64,000 nt of DNA from positions 1-64,000 of the forward strand of contig JAJFVL010000010.1 in NCBI GenBank assembly GCA_021371855.1, read 5' to 3'. The position numbers and the translations under genes are program-made. This DNA comes from Bacteroidales bacterium. Lineage in GTDB: Bacteria > Bacteroidota > Bacteroidia > Bacteroidales > VadinHA17. Below the pieces are notes generated by a model. It had not been told where the DNA came from and made no database searches. It worked only from the letters and a program-made list of their open reading frames with translations. Below, piece by piece: positions 1 to 7,777 of the stretch (the stretch's first letter is position 1; every line of letters begins with the position of its first letter).

Positions 1-666
1 AAGCAGTGCAGTTCCTATAGCCGGTATGGTACTGAATATTCCTTCAGGATCGTGAATCCCCTTATAAAGTTTGCCTGGCATCAAAAGACGATCGATATAG
101 CTGGCAAGATTGCCCTCCATTGAAAAGACATCGGTCGAACCAAGATCATGAGCGGGGAAGATAAGCAACAAAAGCCAGTAGCCGATAAGTAGTGCACAAA
201 ACCATACAATACGGAAGCTGCGTTTTGTATTCATAAAAATAATTGCAGCAAACATCCATGCCAGACCAATGCGTCCAAGAACACTTCCATACCGTAATTC
301 TGCAAAATTGAATTTTACAGCATTATTATAAAGAATCCCGAAAAGAACAAGCAGCAGACCACGGGTTATCACATGTTTATATATTGATTTCCGGCTCTCA
401 TTCATGGCAGTACGTTTAGCCATTGAAAAAGGGAAGGATATTCCGGCGATGAATAAAAACATTGGGAAAATCATATCTTCAAAATGAAAACCGTGCCAGG
501 GTACATGTTCAAGCTGTTCGGCCCACCATTGAAATATAGGCCAACCGGTCAGGGTGGCAAGGCCAATAAAAATTCCTCCTCCCCCCATGATCCAGAACAT
601 ATCGAATCCACGCAGGGCATCAAGTGATTGAAGTCGTTTTGTAACAGGAGTGTTTTGATTTTCCAT
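1..666 (-). CDS. HGSNAT/DUF5009-like membrane acyltransferase (partial)
   Basis: The frame is open from an ATG at 666 to the window edge, so only the N-terminal 222 residues are visible. The protein begins with a short cytoplasmic tail and the family signature LDALRGFDMFWI (residues 15-26). A loop with WHGFHFEDMIFPMF follows (57-70); its histidines and Asp64 fit the conserved acceptor-histidine region of heparan-alpha-glucosaminide N-acetyltransferase-like proteins. At least five hydrophobic segments are visible. Family members move acetyl groups from cytosolic acetyl-CoA across the membrane to extracytoplasmic amino sugars. It is divergent from the permease gene at 832. Family is fairly sure, substrate is not. 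Confidence 0.8.
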   Translation of the reverse strand, partial: MENQNTPVTKRLQSLDALRGFDMFWIMGGGGIFIGLATLTGWPIFQWWAEQLEHVPWHGFHFEDMIFPMFLFIAGISFPFSMAKRTAMNESRKSIYKHVITRGLLLVLFGILYNNAVKFNFAELRYGSVLGRIGLAWMFAAIIFMNTKRSFRIVWFCALLIGYWLLLLIFPAHDLGSTDVFSMEGNLASYIDRLLMPGKLYKGIHDPEGIFSTIPAIGTALL

Positions 667-831
667 TGTTAGTACTTATGATTTTAGTGCAGGTTATATA
701 ATTCTTTAAAAACTTTTAGAGCATATCGGTTTTTTTTCTTTTTTAATTCGCATATTTGAATGTGTAGGGTAATATTTTCAAAGATAGCAAAATTTTAAAA
801 TGGTAATCAGCATTAATATAATTTAGGAATT

Positions 832-2193
832 ATGAGCAATTCTCAGACATCGTCTGACTCCGGCCCTGGTTTAAAACGTGTTCTGGGTCTGTCTTCTCTT
901 GTTTTGTATGGGATAATACTTATCCAGCCGACAGCTCCAATGCCATTATTCGGAGCGGCCGCAAACATGGCCAAAGGTCATGTAGTAACTACTATCATTA
1001 TCGGAATGATAGGAATGCTTTTTACGGCAATAAGCTATGGGAGGATGGCCAATATTTATCCCAATGCCGGTTCTGCTTATACCTATGTCAGCCGGGAAAT
1101 CCACCCCGCTCTTGGCTACTTCATCGGCTGGGGTATGATTTTCGACTATGTAATGAATCCTATTATATGTGTGATCTGGATAAGCAAGGCTTCAATGAAT
1201 TTAATCCCTGAAATTCCTTTTCCGGTTTATGCAGTTACATTCTCTCTTCTTTTTACAGCAATGAATTTACGAGGTATTGAAGCCAGTTCACGAACTAACG
1301 CTGTCATTGCTGCAGGTTTAGGCGTAGTTATTTTACTCTTCCTCGGAGCTGCGTCCAGGTATCTTTTTCTGAATCCTCCAAATGGAATAGCAGAATGGAC
1401 CCGACCGTTCTACGATCCTAAAACATTTTCATTTTCTTCTGTTTCTGCAGGTGCCTCGCTGGCAGTGCTGACATATATAGGATTTGATGGTATTTCAACA
1501 TTGTCTGAAGAGGTGCATAATCCCAGACGCAATATATTACTTGCATCCGTATTAGTATGTCTCATAACCGGAACACTTGCTTCAATCCAGGTTTATGCCG
1601 CTCAGCTGGTTTGGCCGGGAACTTCATTTCCGGATCAGGATACTGCCTTCTGCTATATCGCAGGGAAAGCCGGTGGACAATGGCTCTTTCATCTGGTTAA
1701 TTTTTCTCTTCTGATTGCTACCATCGGTTCAGGTTCAGGTGCACACCTTGGAGCTGGCAGGCTTCTCTACGGAATGGGCAGGGATCATGCGATCCCTAAT
1801 AAATTTTTCAGCTTTGTAAATCCAAAAACCCGTATCCCTTCAAACAATATTATACTTGTTGGAGTCCTGGTACTTGGAGGTTCATTTCTTCTGACATATC
1901 CGTTAGGGGCACAACTTCTTAACTTTGGTGCCCTGATAGCATTTATGGGTGTTAATGCTTCATCATTTGTTCATTATTTTATAAGAAATGAAAAGAAGAC
2001 CTTCGGCCATCTCATTGTACCGCTATTGGGATTCTTTATCTGCCTGTATCTATGGTTCAGTCTTGGAATTAAGGCCAAAATAGTAGGCCTTTCATGGCTG
2101 ACAATAGGCGTACTATATGGAGCATACAAAACATCCTGGTTCCGGAAACCTCTTCAGTTTGTCACGATTGATAAGAATAATCATGAATCTTAG
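832..2193 (+). CDS. APC-superfamily amino acid permease
   Basis: This is a 453-residue polytopic inner-membrane protein with about 12 hydrophobic segments, the normal length for amino acid/polyamine/organocation transporters. Conserved APC features are visible: YPNAGSAYTYV at 76-86 and the cytoplasmic-loop motif GFDGISTLSEEVHNPRRN at 217-234. The substrate cannot be read from sequence. It is probably an amino acid or amine taken up with protons. The ATG at 832 follows an A-rich stretch and no upstream in-frame start is needed. It stands alone between a divergent acyltransferase and an oxidoreductase 263 bp downstream. Confidence 0.85.
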   Translation: MSNSQTSSDSGPGLKRVLGLSSLVLYGIILIQPTAPMPLFGAAANMAKGHVVTTIIIGMIGMLFTAISYGRMANIYPNAGSAYTYVSREIHPALGYFIGWGMIFDYVMNPIICVIWISKASMNLIPEIPFPVYAVTFSLLFTAMNLRGIEASSRTNAVIAAGLGVVILLFLGAASRYLFLNPPNGIAEWTRPFYDPKTFSFSSVSAGASLAVLTYIGFDGISTLSEEVHNPRRNILLASVLVCLITGTLASIQVYAAQLVWPGTSFPDQDTAFCYIAGKAGGQWLFHLVNFSLLIATIGSGSGAHLGAGRLLYGMGRDHAIPNKFFSFVNPKTRIPSNNIILVGVLVLGGSFLLTYPLGAQLLNFGALIAFMGVNASSFVHYFIRNEKKTFGHLIVPLLGFFICLYLWFSLGIKAKIVGLSWLTIGVLYGAYKTSWFRKPLQFVTIDKNNHES

Positions 2194-2456
2194 GTATCCT
2201 GTCTTTTCTGCCATTGAGCCCAGACTTCTTAGTTTCGTCGAAGTCGTAAAGTCTTTAAAAGTTGAGTTAAAATGAATTAATGTTAATGAAAGTTAAAGAT
2301 TGAAAAATTATTAATATCATGTTTTTGGCTATTTGTTTTTGATTTGAATTATTTTTACTTCACAGATAAAAATCAGGAATACCTGGTTTGATGCATATAA
2401 TACTTTTGATCAGAGAACAGAAAATTATTAGTTATACATTTTAAAAATATTCATTT

Positions 2457-3779
2457 ATGGCAACACGCAGAGAATTTATTCAGAAAGCTGCACTAGGTAC
2501 AGCAGGTTTGACATTTGGAGCAAAGAGTTATTCGCGCATACTCGGTGCAAACGACAGAATCCGTGTGGGAGTAGTTGGTTTTTCTGACCGTTTCAGATCA
2601 TCGCTTGCTCCTGCATTTATAAGTCTGTCAAAAGAATTAAATTTTGAGATAGTAGCCGTTTCGGATCTATGGAACAGAAGGCGTACTGAGGCAGAAACAT
2701 TTTTTAAGGGGAAAGGTATAAATGTGAGAACTGCTCGTAACAATGATGAGTTGTACAGCGGGAAGGATACTGACGCTGTAATAATCAGCACCGCAGATTT
2801 TCAGCATGCATTGCTTCTGGCCGAAGCAGTAAGGGCAGGGCAGGATGTGTATTGTGAGAAACCATTTGCTGAAACAATGGCTGATGCCAGGGAAGCTTTA
2901 AAAGCTGCCAGAGAAACCAGGAAGGTAATTCAGATAGGCTCACAGCGAAGAAGTACACCAAATTATATCGCTGCAAATGAGTACATCAGGTCAGGTAAGT
3001 TTGGAAAGATTGTAATGGTTGAAATGTCATGGAACGTTAATCAGCCAGGCAGGTGGAGAAGGCCTGAACTTACCGGTATCATTAAAGAATCAGATACCGA
3101 CTGGAAACGCTTCCAGATGAACCGTCCCTCTGCAGCATGGGATCCCAGAAAGTATCTTGAATTCAGACTTTTCTGGCCCTATTCATCAGGAATACCAGGT
3201 CAGTGGATGGCGCACCAGATTGATACTGTACACTGGTTCACAGGACTAAGTCATCCAAACAGCGTTGCTGCCAATGGTGGTATCTATCAGTGGAAAGATG
3301 GTCGCACAAATTTTGATACTATGACGGCAGTAATGGATTATGGAGATGCTAATTATGGTTTCCAGGTTGTTTATTCATCACGCTTTACCAATTCGGCAGG
3401 CGGAACAAAAGAAATATATTACTCAAACGGCGGATCACTTAATCTCGATACAAACAAGATCTCTTCAGAGGGTGGTCTCAAGGAAAAAGAGGCACAAGCA
3501 ATGAATCTGAAGCCTAATTTACTGGAATCGATGGATCTGCCTGGATTCAAAGTAGAGACTGCAGCAAGCACAGGTTCAGATCCGATGACTAATGCACATA
3601 TGAGGAATTGGATGGAGTGTGTTCGCAACCGGAAGAAAACCAATGCCGATATTATGGCCGGTTATAACCATTCAATAGCAAACATAATGTGTACAGCAGC
3701 CTTGAGAACCGGCGAAAAAGCTTCCTTTGATGAAGCCAGGCAGGAAGTTCTTGCTGGTGGAAAAGTATTCCAATATTAA
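2457..3779 (+). CDS. Tat-exported Gfo/Idh/MocA family oxidoreductase
   Basis: The 440-residue protein starts with a Tat signal (RREFIQKAALG, from residue 4), followed by a Rossmann nucleotide-binding start RVGVVGFSDR (36-45). The family lysine motif EKPF lies at 134-137. A second conserved stretch, QWMAHQIDTVHWF, contains His253 and Asp256, the usual catalytic area. Such enzymes bind NAD(P) and are exported folded to the periplasm, where relatives oxidise or epimerise sugars or glycosides. The DUF6807 gene begins 11 bp after its stop, so the two are probably co-transcribed. Substrate unknown; glycoside 3-oxidation is one family possibility. Confidence 0.85.
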   Translation: MATRREFIQKAALGTAGLTFGAKSYSRILGANDRIRVGVVGFSDRFRSSLAPAFISLSKELNFEIVAVSDLWNRRRTEAETFFKGKGINVRTARNNDELYSGKDTDAVIISTADFQHALLLAEAVRAGQDVYCEKPFAETMADAREALKAARETRKVIQIGSQRRSTPNYIAANEYIRSGKFGKIVMVEMSWNVNQPGRWRRPELTGIIKESDTDWKRFQMNRPSAAWDPRKYLEFRLFWPYSSGIPGQWMAHQIDTVHWFTGLSHPNSVAANGGIYQWKDGRTNFDTMTAVMDYGDANYGFQVVYSSRFTNSAGGTKEIYYSNGGSLNLDTNKISSEGGLKEKEAQAMNLKPNLLESMDLPGFKVETAASTGSDPMTNAHMRNWMECVRNRKKTNADIMAGYNHSIANIMCTAALRTGEKASFDEARQEVLAGGKVFQY

Positions 3780-3790
3780 ACTGCATTCTG

Positions 3791-4876
3791 ATGGAAATAA
3801 TTAAATATGTTTTTACAGGCAGGCGACTGATAAAGGCGATGTTCGTTATCTTTGGTTTCCTTTTATCTTCAGGAACGGTCATGAATGCCCAACCATCCAA
3901 AGACAAAGGAGTAAAACTTGTCAGGATTGATGACAAACATAAAGTAGATGTTATCATTAATGGTGCTTTATTTACATCGTACCAGTATCCTGATAATATT
4001 GAAAAACCATTTTTATTCCCTGTCATAGCCCCAAACGGATCTGTGATCACAAGAGGATATCCGATAGAGCCAAGAAAAGGAGAACGTGTCGATCATCCGC
4101 ACCATATTGGAATCTGGTTTAACCACGGAAATGTAAATGGTCTGGATTTCTGGAACAATTCCTCAGCTATACCTGCTGATAAGAAAGATCTATACGGTCA
4201 TATAGTGCTGCAGAAAATTTTAAAAGCCGAAAGCGGGAAAAAAGGCACACTTGAAATTGTCGCCAGATGGGATGACAATAAGGGGAATACTCTGTTGACT
4301 GAAAACACAACATATATCTTTTCAGGTGACAAGAATTCGCGAACAATTGATCATATTACCAGGCTTACGGCAGTAAATGGCCCGGTCACTATCGGTGAAA
4401 GTAAAGAAGGACTATTTGCCATCAGAGTCGACAGGGCTTTTGAAATGCCCTCAAATGAATCATTGATCTTTACCGATGCAAATGGTAATCCAACAACTGT
4501 TAAGGCAACTGATAATACCGGTGTAACAGGTATGTATACATCAGACAAAGGCCTTAAAGGTGATGCTGTATGGGGAACAAGAAATGACTGGGTTGTACTT
4601 ACCGGTGTAAAAGACAATGTTACCATATCCTTTGGAATTTTTGACAATCCGAAAAATCCGGGTTACCCTGCTTATGCCCATGCCCGCGGGTACGGGCTTT
4701 TCTCTGTAAATAACCTTGGACAGAATGCATATGATCCGAAGCAGGAGAAAATCAGTTACAAACTTGCAAAAGGGGAATCAATGACATTACGTCACAGATT
4801 TTATGTGCAGTCGGGGTCCGAAATTAAGACTGACAGCGCTAATAAAATTTTCAAGGCATTTTCTATTTTATACTAG
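3791..4876 (+). CDS. DUF6807 (PmoA-like) family secreted protein
   Basis: This is a 361-residue protein with a hydrophobic N-terminal segment (about 17-34) ending near MNAQ, consistent with export; Met17 is an alternative start. The family signature is clear: EKPFLFPV (71-78), then RGYPIEPRKGERVDHPHH (88-105) and GIWFNHGNVNGLDFW (107-121). The histidine cluster looks like a catalytic or metal site. This family was annotated as methane oxygenase PmoA in databases, but has no relation to the membrane methane monooxygenase subunit. It often neighbours Gfo/Idh oxidoreductases, as here. Its function is unproven and a carbohydrate-related role is an inference from context. Confidence 0.8.
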   Translation: MEIIKYVFTGRRLIKAMFVIFGFLLSSGTVMNAQPSKDKGVKLVRIDDKHKVDVIINGALFTSYQYPDNIEKPFLFPVIAPNGSVITRGYPIEPRKGERVDHPHHIGIWFNHGNVNGLDFWNNSSAIPADKKDLYGHIVLQKILKAESGKKGTLEIVARWDDNKGNTLLTENTTYIFSGDKNSRTIDHITRLTAVNGPVTIGESKEGLFAIRVDRAFEMPSNESLIFTDANGNPTTVKATDNTGVTGMYTSDKGLKGDAVWGTRNDWVVLTGVKDNVTISFGIFDNPKNPGYPAYAHARGYGLFSVNNLGQNAYDPKQEKISYKLAKGESMTLRHRFYVQSGSEIKTDSANKIFKAFSILY

Positions 4877-4900
4877 GTCTGAATTATTAAACAGGATAAG

Positions 4901-4935
4901 ATGAGGTTGATGTATAATCATTAACCTCATTTTTA
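4901..4935 (+). terminator. Probable terminator after the DUF6807 gene
   Basis: The arms ATGAGGTT and AACCTCAT (4901-4908 and 4923-4930) form a stem that can extend imperfectly, followed by a T run. It lies 24 bp after the stop codon at 4876. This fits a Rho-independent terminator ending the Gfo/Idh-DUF6807 unit. Confidence 0.65.
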
Positions 4936-4950
4936 ATAACTAACTTAAAT

Positions 4951-5161
4951 ATGAAATCCACATGATTGAACCGAATCACAACCTGTCCCGACATGTCGGG
5001 AGAGCTTTGCCAACGCGGATTTGCAATCTGTGCTAGAAATGATTTTGATTTAGAAATAGAATGTCTTATGATGGAATAACATGGATTCCAACATAGTAAA
5101 AGACACGGATTGCAAATCCGCGCCAGCGTTGGAAAATAGTTTTCAAACATGTGGGTTCAAT
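4951..5161. repeat. Inverted-repeat element, family A, copy 1 (composite)
   Basis: The ends are imperfect inverted copies: ATGAAATCCACATG at 4951-4964 and CATGTGGGTTCAAT at 5148-5161. Inside are a perfect 14-bp palindrome, CCCGACATGTCGGG (4987-5000), and a second inverted pair around CGCGGATTTGCAATC (5015-5029) and its complement (about 5106-5121). The two inner arms flank about 75 bp. The whole gap between the DUF6807 and NIPSNAP genes is thus a nested hairpin-forming repeat. The terminal motif recurs at 14104-14205 and 25569-25633. It encodes nothing convincing, although short ORFs cross it. Confidence 0.8.
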
Positions 5162-5190
5162 ACGGCCATTAAAATAAAAATAAAATACTG

Positions 5191-6009
5191 ATGAAAAAAA
5201 TGATTAAAAACACTCCGGGATTTCTGGCAGCAGCTTTTATCTGCCTTTCAGCTTTAACTTTGTCTGTTGGATGCAGGGATAGTGAAAAACCTTTATCTGG
5301 CCAGATGCTTTATGAAATTAAAATTTACAATATCAGCCAGCCTTCACAGGAGGCAAGTATTGACAAGTATCTTCAGGCATCATTTCTTCCTGCTGCCCAT
5401 CGTGCAGGTATAAGCCATGTAGGTGTATTCAAGCCCGTTGAAACTGACACTGTTGATTTTGGCAGGAAAGTATATGTTTTCATTCCTTTCAAAACTATCG
5501 ATCAGTATTTGGATCTGGCTTCGGTTCTTGATAAAGATCAGGCATACCAGGAGTCTGGCAGGGATTTTCTTGATGCTCCTTACAATGAACCACCATTTGA
5601 CAGATACGAGAGTATTCTTTTAAAAGCTTTTTCACAAATGCCTCAGTATAGAATACCATCCTACACCACTCCGGTTACGGAAAGGATCTATGAACTGAGA
5701 AGCTATGAAAGTGCTACAGAAGCAAAAGCGCTTAAGAAAATCAGGATGTTCAATGAGGGAGGTGAGATGGCTATTTTTAATAAAATCGGCTCCAACGCTG
5801 TTTTTTATGGTCAGGTTTTACTGGGAAGCCAGAAACCAAGACTTATGTATATGACCACATATGCAGATATGAAATCGCATGATGAACATTGGGCGGCATT
5901 CAGGAATTCACCCGAATGGACTGCTCTTCGTGCATTGGAAGAATATAAGAATACAACATCAAAGACAACACCTTATTTGTTGCATCCTGCATCCTATTCC
6001 GATTTTTAA
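5191..6009 (+). CDS. NIPSNAP family lipoprotein
   Basis: The protein has 272 residues and a signal peptide with a lipobox (LSVGC, Cys28), so it should be lipid-anchored. Two successive NIPSNAP-type ferredoxin-like domains are apparent. The first begins YEIKIYNISQ near residue 41 and the second begins IYELRSYES near residue 165, with the typical HWAAFRNSPEWTAL stretch near the C-terminus. Members are small dimeric alpha/beta-barrel proteins of unknown or varied function. In Bacteroidota they often sit among secreted sugar oxidoreductases, as here. The call to family is firm; no reaction can be assigned. Confidence 0.82.
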   Translation: MKKMIKNTPGFLAAAFICLSALTLSVGCRDSEKPLSGQMLYEIKIYNISQPSQEASIDKYLQASFLPAAHRAGISHVGVFKPVETDTVDFGRKVYVFIPFKTIDQYLDLASVLDKDQAYQESGRDFLDAPYNEPPFDRYESILLKAFSQMPQYRIPSYTTPVTERIYELRSYESATEAKALKKIRMFNEGGEMAIFNKIGSNAVFYGQVLLGSQKPRLMYMTTYADMKSHDEHWAAFRNSPEWTALRALEEYKNTTSKTTPYLLHPASYSDF

Positions 6010-6018
6010 TATGAAATA

Positions 6019-6113
6019 TCTCTGTGAAACTCTGTGATTCTTCTGTGTGACTAAGTGTAAATTCTTAAAAATTATTACACGTAAGCACAGAGAAGTCACA
6101 GAGAGTCACAGAA
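6019..6113. repeat. Inverted-repeat element, family B, copy 1
   Basis: The left arm is a run of CTCTGTG-type units (6019-6063) and the right arm a run of CACAGAG-type units (about 6076-6113). Together they form a long imperfect hairpin in the gap between the convergent NIPSNAP and trpB genes. It could act as a bidirectional terminator here. Three further copies lie at 14237-14335, 25651-25753 and 29014-29110. Confidence 0.8.
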
Positions 6114-6133
6114 AGTTTGTTCCCTGAGTTAAG

Positions 6134-7495
6134 TCAGGCAGGAAACACTATTTTAGAAAGAGCGGCATCAACTTCTTCATTTGTCATGGCATGATCGACA
6201 AGATTATTTTCAAAATATTTCTCGTACGATATTAAGTCGAGGAGACCGTGACCGGAAACATTGAATAGAATAGTTTTGGATATCCCCTCCTCATCGGCAA
6301 TCTTTGCCTCGTCAATAGCACCGGCTATTGCATATGATGACTCCGGAGCAGGTATTATACTTTCTGAACGGGCAAACGCTACTCCGGCTTCAAAACAATT
6401 ACGTTGGAGTTTGGTTTTTGCTTCAATAAGACCGTCTTTCAACAATTGACTTGGGAGCGTACCAGCCCCATGATACCTCAATCCTCCTGCATGAATCTTT
6501 TCAGGGATGAAATCATGTCCGAGAGTATACATAGGAAGCAGTGGAGTCAATCCGGCAGAATCACCAAAGTCGTACATGAATTTCCCTTTAGTCAGTTTAG
6601 GACATGAAGAAGGTTCAATGGTCAGAAGTCGGGTTTTTTTACCATTGACAAGGTTCTCCCGAAGGAATGGGAAAGAAATTCCTGAAAAGTTAGATCCACC
6701 GCCAAAACAACCAATAACAATATCAGGATAATCATCAGCTTTTGCCATTTGAAGCAATGCTTCCTGGCCGATAATTGTCTGGTGTAAAGCAACATGGTTA
6801 AGGACGCTTCCAAGGGTATATTTTGTATATGGATCTTTAACTGCCGTCTCAATAGCTTCGGAAATAGCAATTCCAAGACTTCCCGGACAATCAGGATCTT
6901 TCTTAAGTGCGGCTCTTCCTGCTTCTGTTGTGTTGCTTGGTGAAGGAATTACTGTTGAGCCATAAGTATTCATCATAAGTTTCCTGAAAGGCTTTTGTTC
7001 AAAGCTTACTTTTACCATATATACCACAAGCTCAAGTCCGAAATACTGGCAGGCAAAGCTCATTGCACTTCCCCATTGGCCGGCTCCCGTTTCTGTAGTA
7101 ATTCTTTTCATTCCTTCTTTCTTATTATAGTATGCCTGAGGTATGGCAGTATTTGCTTTATGTGATCCGGAATAGTTTCCACCTTCATACTTATAATACA
7201 GTTTGCACTTTGTTCCGAGTACCTTTTCAAGGTTATATGCCCTGAACATAGGAGAGGGACGATAGATCTTGTATAAATCAATTACTTCGTCCGGAATATC
7301 GACATATCTTTCCTGCGAAACCTCCTGTTTTACAAGTTCTTCAGAAAAAACATTGCATAGTGCTTCAGGTCCTATAGGTTCACGTGTTACAGGATTTAAC
7401 GGAGGGAGTGGTTTATTTGGCATGTCTGCTACCACATTGTACCATTGCCTCGGCATTTCTTTGTCGGTTAGTAAGAATTTTCTGATCTTTTCCAT
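6134..7495 (-). CDS. trpB: Tryptophan synthase beta chain, TrpB2 type
   Basis: This PLP enzyme joins indole and serine to make tryptophan. The 453-residue length and sequence fit the TrpB2 subfamily, longer at the N-terminus than ordinary TrpB (about 400). Visible motifs are GSHKANTA with PLP lysine Lys113, ETGAGQWGSA (135-144) and the phosphate-cup GGGSN (265-269). No trpA or other trp genes lie in the window, so it may work with free indole or with partners elsewhere. It is a single-gene unit controlled by its own Trp leader at 7587-7673. The gene ends facing NIPSNAP across a family B repeat. Confidence 0.93.
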   Translation of the reverse strand: MEKIRKFLLTDKEMPRQWYNVVADMPNKPLPPLNPVTREPIGPEALCNVFSEELVKQEVSQERYVDIPDEVIDLYKIYRPSPMFRAYNLEKVLGTKCKLYYKYEGGNYSGSHKANTAIPQAYYNKKEGMKRITTETGAGQWGSAMSFACQYFGLELVVYMVKVSFEQKPFRKLMMNTYGSTVIPSPSNTTEAGRAALKKDPDCPGSLGIAISEAIETAVKDPYTKYTLGSVLNHVALHQTIIGQEALLQMAKADDYPDIVIGCFGGGSNFSGISFPFLRENLVNGKKTRLLTIEPSSCPKLTKGKFMYDFGDSAGLTPLLPMYTLGHDFIPEKIHAGGLRYHGAGTLPSQLLKDGLIEAKTKLQRNCFEAGVAFARSESIIPAPESSYAIAGAIDEAKIADEEGISKTILFNVSGHGLLDLISYEKYFENNLVDHAMTNEEVDAALSKIVFPA

Positions 7496-7528
7496 AATTC
7501 AAGTTTATTTAAGTTAATTAATAGTTAT

Positions 7529-7562
7529 AAAACAAAAAGGGCACGCTGTGAACAGCGTGCCC
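7529..7562 (-). terminator. Attenuator terminator before trpB
   Basis: On the minus strand an 11-bp perfect inverted repeat (GGGCACGCTGT and its complement, 7539-7562, with almost no loop) is followed by TTTTTGTTTT. It lies between the Trp leader peptide and the trpB start, the position expected for an attenuation terminator. Confidence 0.85.
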
Positions 7563-7586
7563 TTACAGATAAATATCTTAAATACC

Positions 7587-7673
7587 TTATATAATGGCTT
7601 GTTTCACAGCTTCATTTTTTAAGCTGCGCCAGGACCACATATAAAGAATTGTTGTTTCCATAAACACAAACAT
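7587..7673 (-). CDS. trpL: trp operon leader peptide (attenuator)
   Basis: A 28-codon frame starts at ATG 7673, or at an in-frame ATG at 7661. It contains ILYMWSWRSL, with two Trp codons separated by one Ser codon, and stops at 7587. Trp is rare, so paired Trp codons before a terminator and before trpB are the classic ribosome-mediated attenuation design. A small stem (CAGCTT with AAGCTG) lies just after the Trp codons and may be one of the competing structures. The rest of the antiterminator is not obvious by eye. Too short for gene callers. Confidence 0.85.
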   Translation of the reverse strand: MFVFMETTILYMWSWRSLKNEAVKQAII

Positions 7674-7696
7674 AATTAAAAATTAAAAATTATTAT

Positions 7697-7727
7697 CAAA
7701 AATAACACTTTTTTAATTATTATCAAA
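7697..7727 (-). promoter_or_regulatory. Bacteroidota-type promoter for trpL-trpB
   Basis: Read on the minus strand, TTTG (7727-7724) is followed by 19 nt and then TATTTTTG (7704-7697). This is an exact match to the Bacteroidota sigma consensus TTTG-N19-TAnnTTTG. The leader ATG begins 24 nt further on. Confidence 0.7.
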
Positions 7728-7777
7728 AAATAAACCTTATTGTATTTGAATTGATACCATATAATGGTTTCCTGTTA

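Noticed and set aside
3791..4876. Methane/ammonia monooxygenase subunit A
   Set aside because: The family was labelled PmoA in databases, but this is a soluble secreted protein without the membrane metal site; DUF6807 is the right description.
4887..5150. Minus-strand 87-codon ORF across the DUF6807-NIPSNAP gap
   Set aside because: It translates the nested inverted repeats (LARICNPC and IANPRWQ come from the two arms) and has no gene context. Repeat DNA explains it.
6019..6113. CRISPR-like reading of the CTCTGTG repeats
   Set aside because: The units are short, degenerate and arranged as inverted arms, with no spacers of regular length and no cas genes.
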